From NCBI GenBank assembly GCA_035933635.1, contig DASYYY010000021.1, forward strand, positions 434,001 through 498,000: a stretch of 64,000 bases of DNA. The letters are read 5' to 3'. Shown here one piece after another: positions 8,169-16,342 of the stretch. The notes under the pieces are model-generated. The model was not told where the DNA came from. It ran no database searches and worked only from the letters and a program-made list of their open reading frames with translations. The DNA is from JAKIVR01 sp035933635. GTDB lineage: Archaea > Thermoplasmatota > Thermoplasmata > Lutacidiplasmatales > UBA184. Position 1 is the stretch's first letter; each line of letters begins with the position of its first letter. A program made the translations under genes and the position numbers.

Positions 8169-9899
8169 CTAGGTAGCGCGCGCTGCCGCGACGGGGGCGC
8201 CCGGGCCACCGCGTTCGGCCGCCTCGAGCTCCGTCCGCAGCACGCGCCGGAGCACCTTCTGGATGCTCGTCCGGGGAAGCGACGGGCGGAAATGGACGCG
8301 GCGCGGCGCCTTGTAGTGGGCCATACGGGCCCGGACGAACTCGATCAGCTCGGCCTCCGTCACCGTCGAGCCGGGCTTGCGCACCACGACCGCGTGGACC
8401 ACCTCGCTGAGCGATGGGTCCCCGACGCCCACGACCGCCGCCTCGGCCACGGCCGGATGTTGGTAGAGGACCTCCTCGACCTCCCGCGGATAGAGCTTGA
8501 ACCCGCCGACGATGATCGTGTCCTTCTTCCGGTCGATCACATAGGCGTAGCCGTCGGCGTCGAGCCGCCCGATGTCCCCGGTGTGGAGCCAGCCGTCCCG
8601 GACCGTCGCGGCCGTCTCGTCCTCCCGCCGATAGTAGCCGACCATCACTTGGGGCCCCCGGACGCAGAGCTCTCCGACCTCGCCGATCGGCAGTACCCGC
8701 GCGCCGGTCTCGAGGTCGACGATCCGTTGGTCGGTCGCCGGCAAGGGCAGACCGATCGACCCCAGGCGTACCTCGCCGCGGATGGGGTTGGCATGGGTGA
8801 CCGGTGAGGCCTCGGTCAATCCGTAGCCCTCGATCAGGTTCGCGCCGGTCGACTCGATGAACCGCTTGGCCACCTCGACCGGCAGCGGAGCGGACCCGCT
8901 GACGCAGACTTGGATCGAGCGGAGGTCATACCGCGGCGTCCGCGGGTGGGCGTTGATGGCCTGGTAGAGCGCCGGGACCCCCGGAAACTCCGTGGGTCGG
9001 TACTTCGCCACGAGCCGGAGGATCTCGCCCGCGTCCGGGCGCGTCTCGAGGACGATCGTTTCCCCGGCGCAGATCGGGTAGGTCATCGCGACGGTGAGCC
9101 CGTAGATGTGGAACAGGGGGATGGAGGCGAGCACGGTGCCGGTCCCCGACGGCTGCACGGCGAACCACGCGCGGCACTGCAGCGCGTTGGCCACCAGATT
9201 ACGGTGGCTGAGCATCGCCGCTCTCGGCTCCCCGGTGGTTCCCCCGGTGTACTGGAAGACGGCGATGGCCGTATTCGGGTCGATCGCTACCGGCTCCGGC
9301 GTACCCGGCCGTAGCAGCCGGACCCAGTCCCGGACGCGCGGGTCGGTCGGAAAGGCCGTCGGATGGCCGCGGCGCCGGAGCGCGAAGTTCACCAACAGTC
9401 GCGTCGGGAACGGGTAGAAGTTCCTCAGGCGCGCGACGTATCGGAGCGGGACCTCCACGTCCGCGTCGACCGCGGCGAGGTTGGGGTAGAGGATCTCCAG
9501 GGTCACGATCGCCCGGGGCTGTGCGTCGTTGAGCTCTCGGGAGAGGTCCTGACCGAGGTAGAGCGGGCTGACCTGGACTACCGTCAGACCGGCCCGGAGC
9601 GCGCCGAAGAACGAGATCGGATAGGCCGGACAGTTCGGCAGATACAGCGCCACCCGGTCCCCCGGGCCTAGGCCATCGGCCTGGAGGTTGGCGGCCACCC
9701 GACCGGACAGCTCCCACAGCTCGGCGTAACTCCACCGTCGACCGTAGTAGAGGAGGGCCGGACGTGCCGGCCATTGTGCGGCGGATCGCCGAAGCATCTC
9801 GGGGAGCGTGACCTCGGGCACCTCGAGCTGGTGGGGGACGTGGGCGGGGTAGCTGCGAAGCCAGGGGCGTCCGTTCTCGGGCGGGGTCGGGGAGCTCAT
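8169..9899 (-). CDS. Acyl-CoA synthetase (AMP-forming)
   Basis: ANL-superfamily ligase of 576 residues that activates a carboxylic acid through an acyl-adenylate and transfers it to CoA. Core motifs: YTGGTTGEPRAAMLSH (P-loop), EGYGLTEASP, GWLHTGDIGRLDADGY and the hinge DRKKDTIIVGGFKLYPRE, with a C-terminal catalytic Lys in TSIQKVLR. It resembles long-chain fatty-acyl-CoA ligases; chain length is not certain. Its start overlaps the DUF35 stop (ATGA), so it is the last gene of the thiolase-DUF35-ligase series. Confidence 0.92.
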   Translation of the reverse strand: MSSPTPPENGRPWLRSYPAHVPHQLEVPEVTLPEMLRRSAAQWPARPALLYYGRRWSYAELWELSGRVAANLQADGLGPGDRVALYLPNCPAYPISFFGALRAGLTVVQVSPLYLGQDLSRELNDAQPRAIVTLEILYPNLAAVDADVEVPLRYVARLRNFYPFPTRLLVNFALRRRGHPTAFPTDPRVRDWVRLLRPGTPEPVAIDPNTAIAVFQYTGGTTGEPRAAMLSHRNLVANALQCRAWFAVQPSGTGTVLASIPLFHIYGLTVAMTYPICAGETIVLETRPDAGEILRLVAKYRPTEFPGVPALYQAINAHPRTPRYDLRSIQVCVSGSAPLPVEVAKRFIESTGANLIEGYGLTEASPVTHANPIRGEVRLGSIGLPLPATDQRIVDLETGARVLPIGEVGELCVRGPQVMVGYYRREDETAATVRDGWLHTGDIGRLDADGYAYVIDRKKDTIIVGGFKLYPREVEEVLYQHPAVAEAAVVGVGDPSLSEVVHAVVVRKPGSTVTEAELIEFVRARMAHYKAPRRVHFRPSLPRTSIQKVLRRVLRTELEAAERGGPGAPVAAARAT

Positions 9900-10309
9900 C
9901 GTTGCCCGCCGAGTGTGCCGTCGACGTTCTCGGCGCCGGCCTTCTCGAAGACCACCCCGGACCTAGAGGATGGGACCCATCGGACCCGGTCACCGACGGA
10001 AAGCTCCGTGGCGGATCGGACCGCGGGCATCCAGCCGGTGATGCGCCCGCCTTCGTCCAGGTCGACGATGACGTAGGCATACGGCGCGTCGTGGAGAAAC
10101 TCATCGCTGGGAACGTTCTGCACGGTGAAGGCCGCGACGCGGCCACCACCGGAAAGCTCGACCTCCCCCAGATCGGCCCGACCGCAGTTCGGGCAGAGGA
10201 GCCCCCAGGTGGCGGTGACGAAACCGCAGCCCGAACGGAAGCCCCGGAGCCGCCGTTCGGTCCGGTACCCCCGGAGGAAGTCGCCGATCGAGTGGGGCGC
10301 GGCGCTCAC
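9896..10309 (-). CDS. DUF35 OB-fold protein, thiolase partner
   Basis: A 137-residue protein with an N-terminal rubredoxin-like zinc hairpin (CGFVTATWGLLCPNCG) and an OB-fold. In archaea, DUF35 proteins bridge thiolase and HMG-CoA synthase and act as a shared CoA-binding scaffold (known for the methanogen complex). The GTG at 10309 is chosen because it leaves 22 bases after the thiolase stop and starts just before the conserved IGDFLRGY helix. Its position between thiolase and acyl-CoA ligase suggests it supports this thiolase. The first zinc half is atypical, with only one Cys clearly visible. Confidence 0.8.
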   Translation of the reverse strand: MSAAPHSIGDFLRGYRTERRLRGFRSGCGFVTATWGLLCPNCGRADLGEVELSGGGRVAAFTVQNVPSDEFLHDAPYAYVIVDLDEGGRITGWMPAVRSATELSVGDRVRWVPSSRSGVVFEKAGAENVDGTLGGQR

Positions 10310-10331
10310 GGACCCGTTGACCTCGCCGTAC

Positions 10332-11486
10332 CTACCGGCGGCCGAAGATATGCACCGAGCACGAGCTGCCCGTCGCGCCGACATTGTGGGCCAGCGCGAG
10401 CTCTGCCCGTGGGACCTGGCGACCGCCCGCGCGACCGTTGAACTGCTCGAAGATCTCGGCGACCTGCGAGGCCCCCGTCGCACTCACGGGGTGGCCCTTC
10501 GCCTTCAGGCCGCCCGAAGGGTTGACGGGCCGGGCTCCGTCGCGCGCGGTGACGCCCTCGACGGTCGCCTTCCCCGCGGCGCCGGGAGGGAAAACCCCGA
10601 GGTCCTCCAGCGCGACGAGCTCGGCGATGGTGAAGCAGTCGTGGACCTCGAACAGGTCGATCGCGCCCACCTCCACCTTCGCCATCCGGAACGCCCTCTC
10701 CGCCGCGCGACGCGTGGACGGGAGCGTCGTCAAAACGGGACGGTCGTGGATGTCGCCGAGTCCTCCGGTCCGGACCGACGCGCGGATCACCAGCGGCTCG
10801 GCGGGGGGCTGGGGGAACCGCTCGGGCGCCGTAACGACCAGCGCCGCGGCGCCGTCCGAGAACGGACAGCAGTCGTACAACCGGAACGGCGAGGCGACCA
10901 TCGGCGAATCGAGGTAGGTCTGGAGCGTGATCTCCTTCTGGAAATGGGCGTGGGGATTGCGCGCGGCATTGGCGTGGTTCTTGACCGAGACCGCTCCAAG
11001 CTCCTCGGGCCGGGTGCCGTAGCGGTGCATGTGGGCGTTGGCGATCGTCGCGTAGAGCCCGGGGAAGGTCGCCCCGTTGTGGGCCTCGAACGGGTAGTCG
11101 GCACCGGCGGCGAAATAGCTCGTGGCCGCCAGCGTGTCCAGGTGCGAGAGCTTCTCGAACCCGACCACGAGCGCCGCCTCGGCGAACCCGCCCGCGACGT
11201 GCACGAACGCCTCGTGGAGCGCCGCGCTGGAGGACGAGCAGGCCGACTCGATCGTGGCGCTGGGCACCTCGGGTATCCCCAACGACGAGTTGATCAGCGG
11301 GCCGACGTGTGCCTGGCGTTCGGCGATGCCGAAGGCGTTGGCCGCGAAGGTGATCGCGATGTCGCGGGGCTCGAGGCCGGCCCGTTCGATCGCCTCCAGC
11401 GCGACCTTCGTTCCCGCCTCGCGACCGGTCTCGACGAGCTTGCCGAACCGGTTGGAGGCCGCGCCGGCGACCCAGGCCTCTCGCAC
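10332..11486 (-). CDS. Thiolase (SCP-x type acetyl-CoA acetyltransferase)
   Basis: A 384-residue thiolase. It has the nucleophilic Cys in TIESACSSSSAALHEAF, the helix LGAVSVKNHANAARNP, FEVHDCFTIAEL and NPSGGLKAKGHPVSATGASQ with the catalytic His, ending NVGATGSSCSVHIFG. These are marks of the archaeal/SCP-x branch, which usually pairs with a DUF35 protein as here. It performs Claisen condensation or thiolytic cleavage of 3-ketoacyl-CoA. GTG 11486 is the first usable start before the VREAWVAGAAS strand; sequence further upstream overlaps the preceding gene's codons. Confidence 0.9.
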   Translation of the reverse strand: MREAWVAGAASNRFGKLVETGREAGTKVALEAIERAGLEPRDIAITFAANAFGIAERQAHVGPLINSSLGIPEVPSATIESACSSSSAALHEAFVHVAGGFAEAALVVGFEKLSHLDTLAATSYFAAGADYPFEAHNGATFPGLYATIANAHMHRYGTRPEELGAVSVKNHANAARNPHAHFQKEITLQTYLDSPMVASPFRLYDCCPFSDGAAALVVTAPERFPQPPAEPLVIRASVRTGGLGDIHDRPVLTTLPSTRRAAERAFRMAKVEVGAIDLFEVHDCFTIAELVALEDLGVFPPGAAGKATVEGVTARDGARPVNPSGGLKAKGHPVSATGASQVAEIFEQFNGRAGGRQVPRAELALAHNVGATGSSCSVHIFGRR

Positions 11487-11524
11487 GACCGGTACCCGTC
11501 CTGCCGCCCTGCGAGACCACGGCC

Positions 11525-11809
11525 TCAGGCCGCGGGAGCCTCCCGAGGCAGGTCGAGCTTGTCGCAGACCTCCGCGAACAGTCGGTCGGCCTCGGCCGGG
11601 TCCTTGGTCTTGATCAGGATGCGCCCGTCGCGGCTGACGGTGACCTCGCGTCCGAGCTGGACGATGAGCATGACGCGGGCATCGACGACCGCGATGCCGT
11701 TCGCCCGCAACCGCTCGGACAGCTTCGGAAGGTCGAGTTGCAGCCGCGGCCGTGCCACGGCCTCGAAGCCGCCCCCGCCCGAGCACAGGCGGACCGTCGA
11801 GTAGGTCAC
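11525..11809 (-). CDS. Small conserved-looking protein coupled to the ThiI-like gene
   Basis: A 94-residue protein that I do not recognise by family name. Its GTG overlaps the TGA of the upstream ThiI-like gene (GTGA), so it is probably translationally coupled to it. The body is a beta-alpha-beta-beta pattern (LQLDLPKLSERLRANGI, VMLIVQLGREVTVSRDGRILIK, then an acidic helix). It may be a partner or substrate-handling subunit of the sulfurtransferase, but this rests only on context. Confidence 0.65.
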   Translation of the reverse strand: MTYSTVRLCSGGGGFEAVARPRLQLDLPKLSERLRANGIAVVDARVMLIVQLGREVTVSRDGRILIKTKDPAEADRLFAEVCDKLDLPREAPAA

Positions 11810-12429
11810 AGGATCGTGGCGCGCCGGACGACGTCGTCGACGATCCCGTCGACGTCCAACACGGACTCCTCGCCCTGGATCTGGAGCAGCGAACTGCGCG
11901 TGGCCGGTCGGTCCGGGACGGCCTGGCAGCACAGCCCCGGTCGCGTGGAGATCCCGTAGGTTCCGATCTGCCGCGCGTACGCCTCGATCTCCTGCTTGTC
12001 GAAACCGATGAGCGGGCGGACGATGGGGATCTTCACCGCGTGCGTCGCCGACCGCATGTTCGACAGGGTCTGGGAGGCGACCTGACCGAGGGCCTCGCCC
12101 GTGACGAGGAACTCGGCCCCCTCGCGCTCGGCGACCCGTTCTGCGGAGCGCCACATGAACCTCCGGCAGAGGATGCAGCCCACGTGCCGGTCGGTGTTGC
12201 GCATGAGCGTGATCTGGGTCGAGCCGTGGCCGAGCAGGTAGAGCGGAATCGGCTGGTCGAACCGCTCGCGCAGAAGCTTGAGGTGGTCGGTGACCTTCTC
12301 GAGCGGCGAGTCGTCCGTGAACGGCCGGTTGTCCATGTGGACGGCGACCATCGAATGCCCCTGCTTGAGCATCAGGTGCAATGCGACGGGCGAGTCGATC
12401 CCGCCGCTCATGAGCATCACGCCGCGCAT
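11806..12429 (-). CDS. thiI: ThiI-like PP-loop ATPase (tRNA thiolation), no THUMP domain
   Basis: PP-loop adenylating enzyme of 207 residues, about half of bacterial ThiI. It starts directly at the ATP-binding loop MLMSGGIDSPVA. It then has a CxxC (HVGCILCRR) and a later GLCCQAVP, a three-Cys arrangement like that described for methanogen ThiI proteins that hold an iron-sulfur cluster. The likely job is 4-thiouridine formation at tRNA U8 (inference). The ATG at 12429 is supported by a TTACATA element about 26 bases upstream. The N-terminal ferredoxin-like and THUMP domains are missing and no THUMP gene is seen next to it. Confidence 0.82.
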   Translation of the reverse strand: MRGVMLMSGGIDSPVALHLMLKQGHSMVAVHMDNRPFTDDSPLEKVTDHLKLLRERFDQPIPLYLLGHGSTQITLMRNTDRHVGCILCRRFMWRSAERVAEREGAEFLVTGEALGQVASQTLSNMRSATHAVKIPIVRPLIGFDKQEIEAYARQIGTYGISTRPGLCCQAVPDRPATRSSLLQIQGEESVLDVDGIVDDVVRRATIL

Positions 12430-12534
12430 CGTACGCAGGGAGCGTCGGTGCAGGTATGTAACCTTCGCCGGGACGCGCGTTCGCGCCGGCGCTCCCGACC
12501 CCGCGTTAAATAGGGCACCCCGTTCCGCGCACGC

Positions 12535-13356
12535 GTGTCCACTCCTTCGCCTTCCGTCGCCGAGCTCCACGTCCGCGAGTCGGGCACCGGGGCGGCGGTG
12601 CTCCTGCTGCACGGGTGGGGCGGCGACCACACGGTCTGGAACGGCCAGATCGGCTCGCTGGCCGAGCGGATGCATGTGCTCGCGCCGGACCTCCGGGGGC
12701 ATGGGCAGACACCGGCTCCGAACGGCTCGACGTTCGGGTTCGATGAGCTCGAGGGCGACCTCGATGCGATGCTCGAGCGCCGAGGCGTTTCGACCGTCCA
12801 CCTCATCGGACTCAGCGCGGGAGGCTTCCTGGCGCTCCGGTACGCCCTCGACCACCCGAATCGGGTGCTCAGCCTGAGCCTTGTCGGGTCGGCCGGAGTC
12901 TGCGACGGTCATACTCGGGCCACCGCGGCGCATTGGGCCGAGGTGTACCGCACCCAGGGCTACGAGGCGTTCATCATGCGCCTGATCAAGGACCTGTACT
13001 ACCCCGAGTGGCTCGAGCAGCACATGGACGTCATCGACCGGGCCCTCGAGTCCATGAAGGGCCGCGACCTCAAGTCGGTCGTCCAGTGGGGGCTCGCTCT
13101 CCGTTCCTTCGACGTCCGCTCCCAGCTCGGACGGATCCGTGTGCCGACCTATGTCCTGCACGGGATGGACGACCGGGTCGTCGACCCCTCGCACGCCCGC
13201 CTGATGCGACAGGCCATCCGGGGGGCCGAGCTCAAGCTGTTCCCCTACGCCGGTCATGTGGTGCCGGTCGAACGTGCCGAGGAGTTCACGCGCGCGATCA
13301 CGGAGTGGTACGCGCGCATCCCCGCTCCGAGTACCGGTGCGCCCCGGCCGGCCTAG
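12535..13356 (+). CDS. Alpha/beta-fold hydrolase
   Basis: A 273-residue serine hydrolase. Visible features are the oxyanion HGWGGDH loop, nucleophile elbow GLSAGG, acid in HGMDDRVVD and catalytic His in AGHVVPVERAEEF. The fold and size resemble carboxylesterases and 3-oxoadipate enol-lactonases; the substrate is unknown. The GTG at 12535 lies about 26 bases after a GTTAAATAG element (12505-12513), indicating a leaderless transcript. It is divergent from the ThiI-like operon. Confidence 0.87.
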   Translation: MSTPSPSVAELHVRESGTGAAVLLLHGWGGDHTVWNGQIGSLAERMHVLAPDLRGHGQTPAPNGSTFGFDELEGDLDAMLERRGVSTVHLIGLSAGGFLALRYALDHPNRVLSLSLVGSAGVCDGHTRATAAHWAEVYRTQGYEAFIMRLIKDLYYPEWLEQHMDVIDRALESMKGRDLKSVVQWGLALRSFDVRSQLGRIRVPTYVLHGMDDRVVDPSHARLMRQAIRGAELKLFPYAGHVVPVERAEEFTRAITEWYARIPAPSTGAPRPA

Positions 13357-13402
13357 CGCGGTGCTTTAGGGAGCCGCTCCCGTTGGGGGCTGGGTTTGGT
13401 CC

Positions 13403-13573
13403 ATGGCCGACGAGCTCGAGCGCCTACGGAGCGAGGTCGAACGCCTCGAGGGCCTTCTGAAGGAGCTCGCGGCCCGCGTCGAGGCGCTGGAGCGTTACAC
13501 GTTGCCCCGCGCCGAGCACCCGAGCGACCAAGCCGCCGTTCGCACGAAGGTCACCTACGACTGGCAGAGCTGA
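13403..13573 (+). CDS. Small coiled-coil protein
   Basis: A 56-residue reading frame starting at ATG 13403. The first 31 residues form near-perfect heptads of Leu and charged residues (LERLRSEVERLEGLLKELAA), then a polar tail ends TYDWQS. It is followed after four bases by the Nudix gene, so it is probably the first gene of that operon. A CTTTAG element at about 13366-13371 may be its TATA box. I do not recognise a family; it could be an oligomerisation or prefoldin-like helper. Confidence 0.6.
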   Translation: MADELERLRSEVERLEGLLKELAARVEALERYTLPRAEHPSDQAAVRTKVTYDWQS

Positions 13574-13577
13574 GCCC

Positions 13578-14219
13578 GTGTCAACGCGCGTGAGCGCGTT
13601 GCTCGGGAGGACGGACCTGCTCTCACGCGACCCGCCTCCGCGCGAGGATGCCTCGGCTGCGGTCGTGGCGGTACTTCGGCCCCGTCCAGAAGACCTCGAG
13701 GTCTTCCTCATCGAGCGGACCCGCCGCGCCGACGACCCCTGGTCCGGCCAGGTCTCCATGCCGGGCGGCCGGACCGAGCCGAACGACGCCGACCTGCGGG
13801 CCACCGCGCTCCGGGAGCTGGAGGAGGAGGTCGGGCTCCGACCGAACGACCTCGTCCTGCCGGCGCGCTACTTCGCGACCTTTCCCACGAACCGGGCGCG
13901 GCTACGCGTGGCGGTCTTCGTGGCGCGACTCGCCGACCCGAGCGACGCCCCCGCCCCCCCCTCCAACCACGAGGTCGCGGGGGTCTTCTGGCTGCCCGCC
14001 GAGAGGCTGCGCCGGACGGAGCGTACCACCTGGCGGTTCGACCGCGACGCCATCGAGATCGACGCCGCCGTCTTCGATGGGCACATCATCTGGGGATTCA
14101 CCCGCTCGGTCCTGCTCGCGCTGTTCGGCTTTCTCGAAGGCATGGCGGGCTACTCCGGGACGCCTCTGCCCAAAGTCAGTCGGTGGACACCACAATGTTT
14201 AAAAAGGGAGCTTAAATAG
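13578..14219 (+). CDS. Nudix hydrolase, CoA pyrophosphatase-like
   Basis: A 213-residue Nudix protein. The motif reads MPGGRTEPNDADLRATALRE followed by LEEEVGL, with the extra PGGR/D spacing of the NudL (CoA pyrophosphatase) branch. The likely reaction is cleavage of CoA or acyl-CoA to 4'-phosphopantetheine and 3',5'-ADP (inference from subfamily). GTG 13578 follows the coiled-coil gene by four bases. The last codons overlap the TATA element of the tbp promoter, so the C-terminal tail is probably not functionally constrained. Confidence 0.83.
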   Translation: MSTRVSALLGRTDLLSRDPPPREDASAAVVAVLRPRPEDLEVFLIERTRRADDPWSGQVSMPGGRTEPNDADLRATALRELEEEVGLRPNDLVLPARYFATFPTNRARLRVAVFVARLADPSDAPAPPSNHEVAGVFWLPAERLRRTERTTWRFDRDAIEIDAAVFDGHIIWGFTRSVLLALFGFLEGMAGYSGTPLPKVSRWTPQCLKRELK

Positions 14220-14220
14220 G
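14197..14220 (+). promoter_or_regulatory. tbp promoter with two TATA-like elements
   Basis: Two AT-rich boxes stand out: GTTTAAAAAG (14197-14206) and CTTAAATAGG (14211-14220), the second centred about 22-26 bases before the tbp ATG at 14238, with a purine-rich stretch before it that could act as BRE. The second box contains the TAG stop of the upstream Nudix gene. Confidence 0.7.
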
Positions 14221-14237
14221 GCGGCGGAAGGGAGCGC

Positions 14238-14786
14238 ATGCCGAAGATCCGGATCGAGAACGTCGTCGCGTCGACTTCCCTCGGAGATGAGCTGGACCTA
14301 CAGTCGATCGCGCTCGGTCTGGATGGGGCGGAGTACGAACCCGAGCAGTTCCCGGGCCTGATCTACCGTTTGAAGGAGCCCAAGACCGCGATTCTCCTGT
14401 TCCGATCGGGCAAGGTCGTCTGCACCGGCGCGAAGAGCATGAAGGAGGTCGAGGACTCGATCCATACCGTCGCCCAGCAGATCAAGAAGGGCGGACAGAA
14501 GATCAACATGCACCCGCGCATCGAGGTGCAGAACATCGTCGCGAGCTCCGACCTGGAGAGCGAGATCAATCTCAACGCCATCGCCGTCACCCTCGGGCTG
14601 GACCGGGTCGAGTACGAACCCGAGCAGTTCCCCGGGCTGGTCTGCCGGATCGACGAGCCGCGCGTGGTCGTGCTGCTGTTCGGCAGCGGCAAGCTCGTCT
14701 GCACGGGGGCGCGCAAGCCCTCCGACGTCGAGGTCGCGGTCAAGAAGATCACCCAGGAACTCCGCGGCGCCGGCCTGCTCCGCTAG
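14238..14786 (+). CDS. tbp: TATA-box-binding protein
   Basis: A 182-residue archaeal TBP made of two direct repeats. Repeat 1 (about residues 4-90) and repeat 2 (about 96-178) each contain NxVAS, YEPEQFPGL, an R-x-x-EP strand, LLFxSGKxVCTGA and a following helix. It nucleates transcription with TFB at TATA elements. The normal length and intact repeats indicate a functional factor. It has its own strong promoter inside the end of the Nudix gene. Confidence 0.97.
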   Translation: MPKIRIENVVASTSLGDELDLQSIALGLDGAEYEPEQFPGLIYRLKEPKTAILLFRSGKVVCTGAKSMKEVEDSIHTVAQQIKKGGQKINMHPRIEVQNIVASSDLESEINLNAIAVTLGLDRVEYEPEQFPGLVCRIDEPRVVVLLFGSGKLVCTGARKPSDVEVAVKKITQELRGAGLLR

Positions 14787-14808
14787 CCGGGTCGGACGGC
14801 CCGGGACC

Positions 14809-15681
14809 GTGGCGATCCCGAGCGACCTCCCGATCGTCGACCACCACTGCCACCTCTCGCCGGACGGCGAAGGCGTGGCCGCGGCCCGGCGATTCCGCCA
14901 GGCCGGCGGCACGCACCTGTTCCTCGCCACGCAGAACTACGACCTCGTCGTGCCCCGGACGCTCGAGGACTACCGTCGCCAGTTCGCCACGACCGTGGAG
15001 CTCGCCCGCTCGATCGAAGCCTCGGTCGAGATCCGATGCTACCCGGTGCTCGCGCCGTACCCGGTCGATCTACTCGACCAGGTCGAACGGCTCGGCCCTG
15101 CCGGGGCGGTCGAACTGCAATCGCGGGCGCTCGAGGTCGCCGGTCAGCTGGTCGAGGAGCAGAGGGCCGTGGCGCTGGGCGAGGTCGGCCGTCCCCATTT
15201 TCCAGTGGCCGAACCGATCACCGAATCGATCGACGCGGTGCTCCGGCGGGCGATGGAGATCGGGCGTGACGTCGGTTGCCCGGTCGTCATCCATTCGGCC
15301 GACCTCGACGCGGGTGGGTTTCACGAGCTCGCGGCATTCGCCGCCCGGGCGTCCTTCCCGCTTCAACGGCTCGTCAAGCACTACCAGCGCACCCGCCTCC
15401 CTGCCGCCGAGTACCTTGGCGTGACGCCCTCCTATCTCGCGCGCCGGGAGCTCGTCGCCGGATCGCTGCAGGGGGGCGAGGGCTGCTTTCTCGAGACCGA
15501 TTTTCTGGACGACCCGCGTCGCCCCGGCGCCGTGCTCGACCTCGCGACCATCCCCCACCGCGCCGCGGCCGCCATCGGCCGCGATCCGGCAGCGGTGGAA
15601 CGACTTCGCGTGCCGTTCCAACGGACGGTGCAGGCGGTCTACGGGTTCACTCCGGAGGTCGGCCCTCAGGGCGCCCGATGA
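14809..15681 (+). CDS. TatD-like metal-dependent hydrolase (COG1831)
   Basis: A 290-residue TIM-barrel hydrolase. Metal ligands are visible as the HxH of VDHHCHLSP, Glu of ALGEVGRPHF, His of VVIHSADL and Asp of CFLETDFLDDP. The archaeal COG1831 branch is related to TatD nucleases, but its substrate is not established. GTG 14809 starts 22 bases after tbp. Its stop overlaps the thymidylate kinase ATG (ATGA), so the two are coupled. Confidence 0.82.
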   Translation: MAIPSDLPIVDHHCHLSPDGEGVAAARRFRQAGGTHLFLATQNYDLVVPRTLEDYRRQFATTVELARSIEASVEIRCYPVLAPYPVDLLDQVERLGPAGAVELQSRALEVAGQLVEEQRAVALGEVGRPHFPVAEPITESIDAVLRRAMEIGRDVGCPVVIHSADLDAGGFHELAAFAARASFPLQRLVKHYQRTRLPAAEYLGVTPSYLARRELVAGSLQGGEGCFLETDFLDDPRRPGAVLDLATIPHRAAAAIGRDPAAVERLRVPFQRTVQAVYGFTPEVGPQGAR

Positions 15682-16310
15682 CCGGTCGAAGAAGGTCCGG
15701 GGGTCTCATCGTCCTCGAAGGGATCGACGGGGCGGGCAAGAGCACCCTTCAGCGTCGACTCGCCCTCCGGTGGCGGGCACGAGGATGGCGCGTCGTCCTC
15801 AGCCGAGAGCCGCACGACCCCGATCTGGGCCGTGCCGCGCAGGTCCGCGGCGCCAAGGATCCCCTCGCCGGAGGGCTGCTCTTTACGCTCGACCGGGCCC
15901 TCGCCGCCGCAGATACGGAGCGGGCGATGCGAAAGGGAGCCCTCGTCCTCCAGGACCGCTCCTACTTCTCGACGATCGCCTACCAAGGCAGTGCGCTGGC
16001 CCCGGGCGAGCGGCTGGCACTGATGCTCCTGCAACGTCACCTCACTCCCGAACCGGACCGCGTCCTCTGGCTCGACCTCTTACCGGTCGAGGCACTCGAC
16101 CGGCTGCGGGCTCGCGGTTCCCGGCGTGCCCCCTTCGAGACGATGGCGACGCTCCGCCGTGTGCGCGCGGCGTACCGGCGCTTGGCGCGCGATCCGCGCT
16201 GGATCCGGCTCGACGCTCGCGTACCCCCCGACCAGCTCGCCGAGCTCGCCGATCGGGCGCTCGCGCGATTCCTCTCGACCCGGCGGCCGGTCCGAGCCCC
16301 AAGAAGCTAA
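15678..16310 (+). CDS. tmk: Thymidylate kinase
   Basis: A P-loop kinase of 210 residues that phosphorylates dTMP to dTDP. It has the Walker A LEGIDGAGKST, the DR(S/Y) motif in LQDRSYFST with YQG after it, and the SREP segment (VLSREPH) that positions the substrate. The lid is short. ATG 15678 overlaps the TGA of the TatD-like gene. It precedes the Cdc6 gene, placing dTTP synthesis next to replication initiation. Confidence 0.9.
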   Translation: MTGRRRSGGLIVLEGIDGAGKSTLQRRLALRWRARGWRVVLSREPHDPDLGRAAQVRGAKDPLAGGLLFTLDRALAAADTERAMRKGALVLQDRSYFSTIAYQGSALAPGERLALMLLQRHLTPEPDRVLWLDLLPVEALDRLRARGSRRAPFETMATLRRVRAAYRRLARDPRWIRLDARVPPDQLAELADRALARFLSTRRPVRAPRS

Positions 16311-16342
16311 TCTATCGGGACCGCCCACGACCGGCCGGTCGG

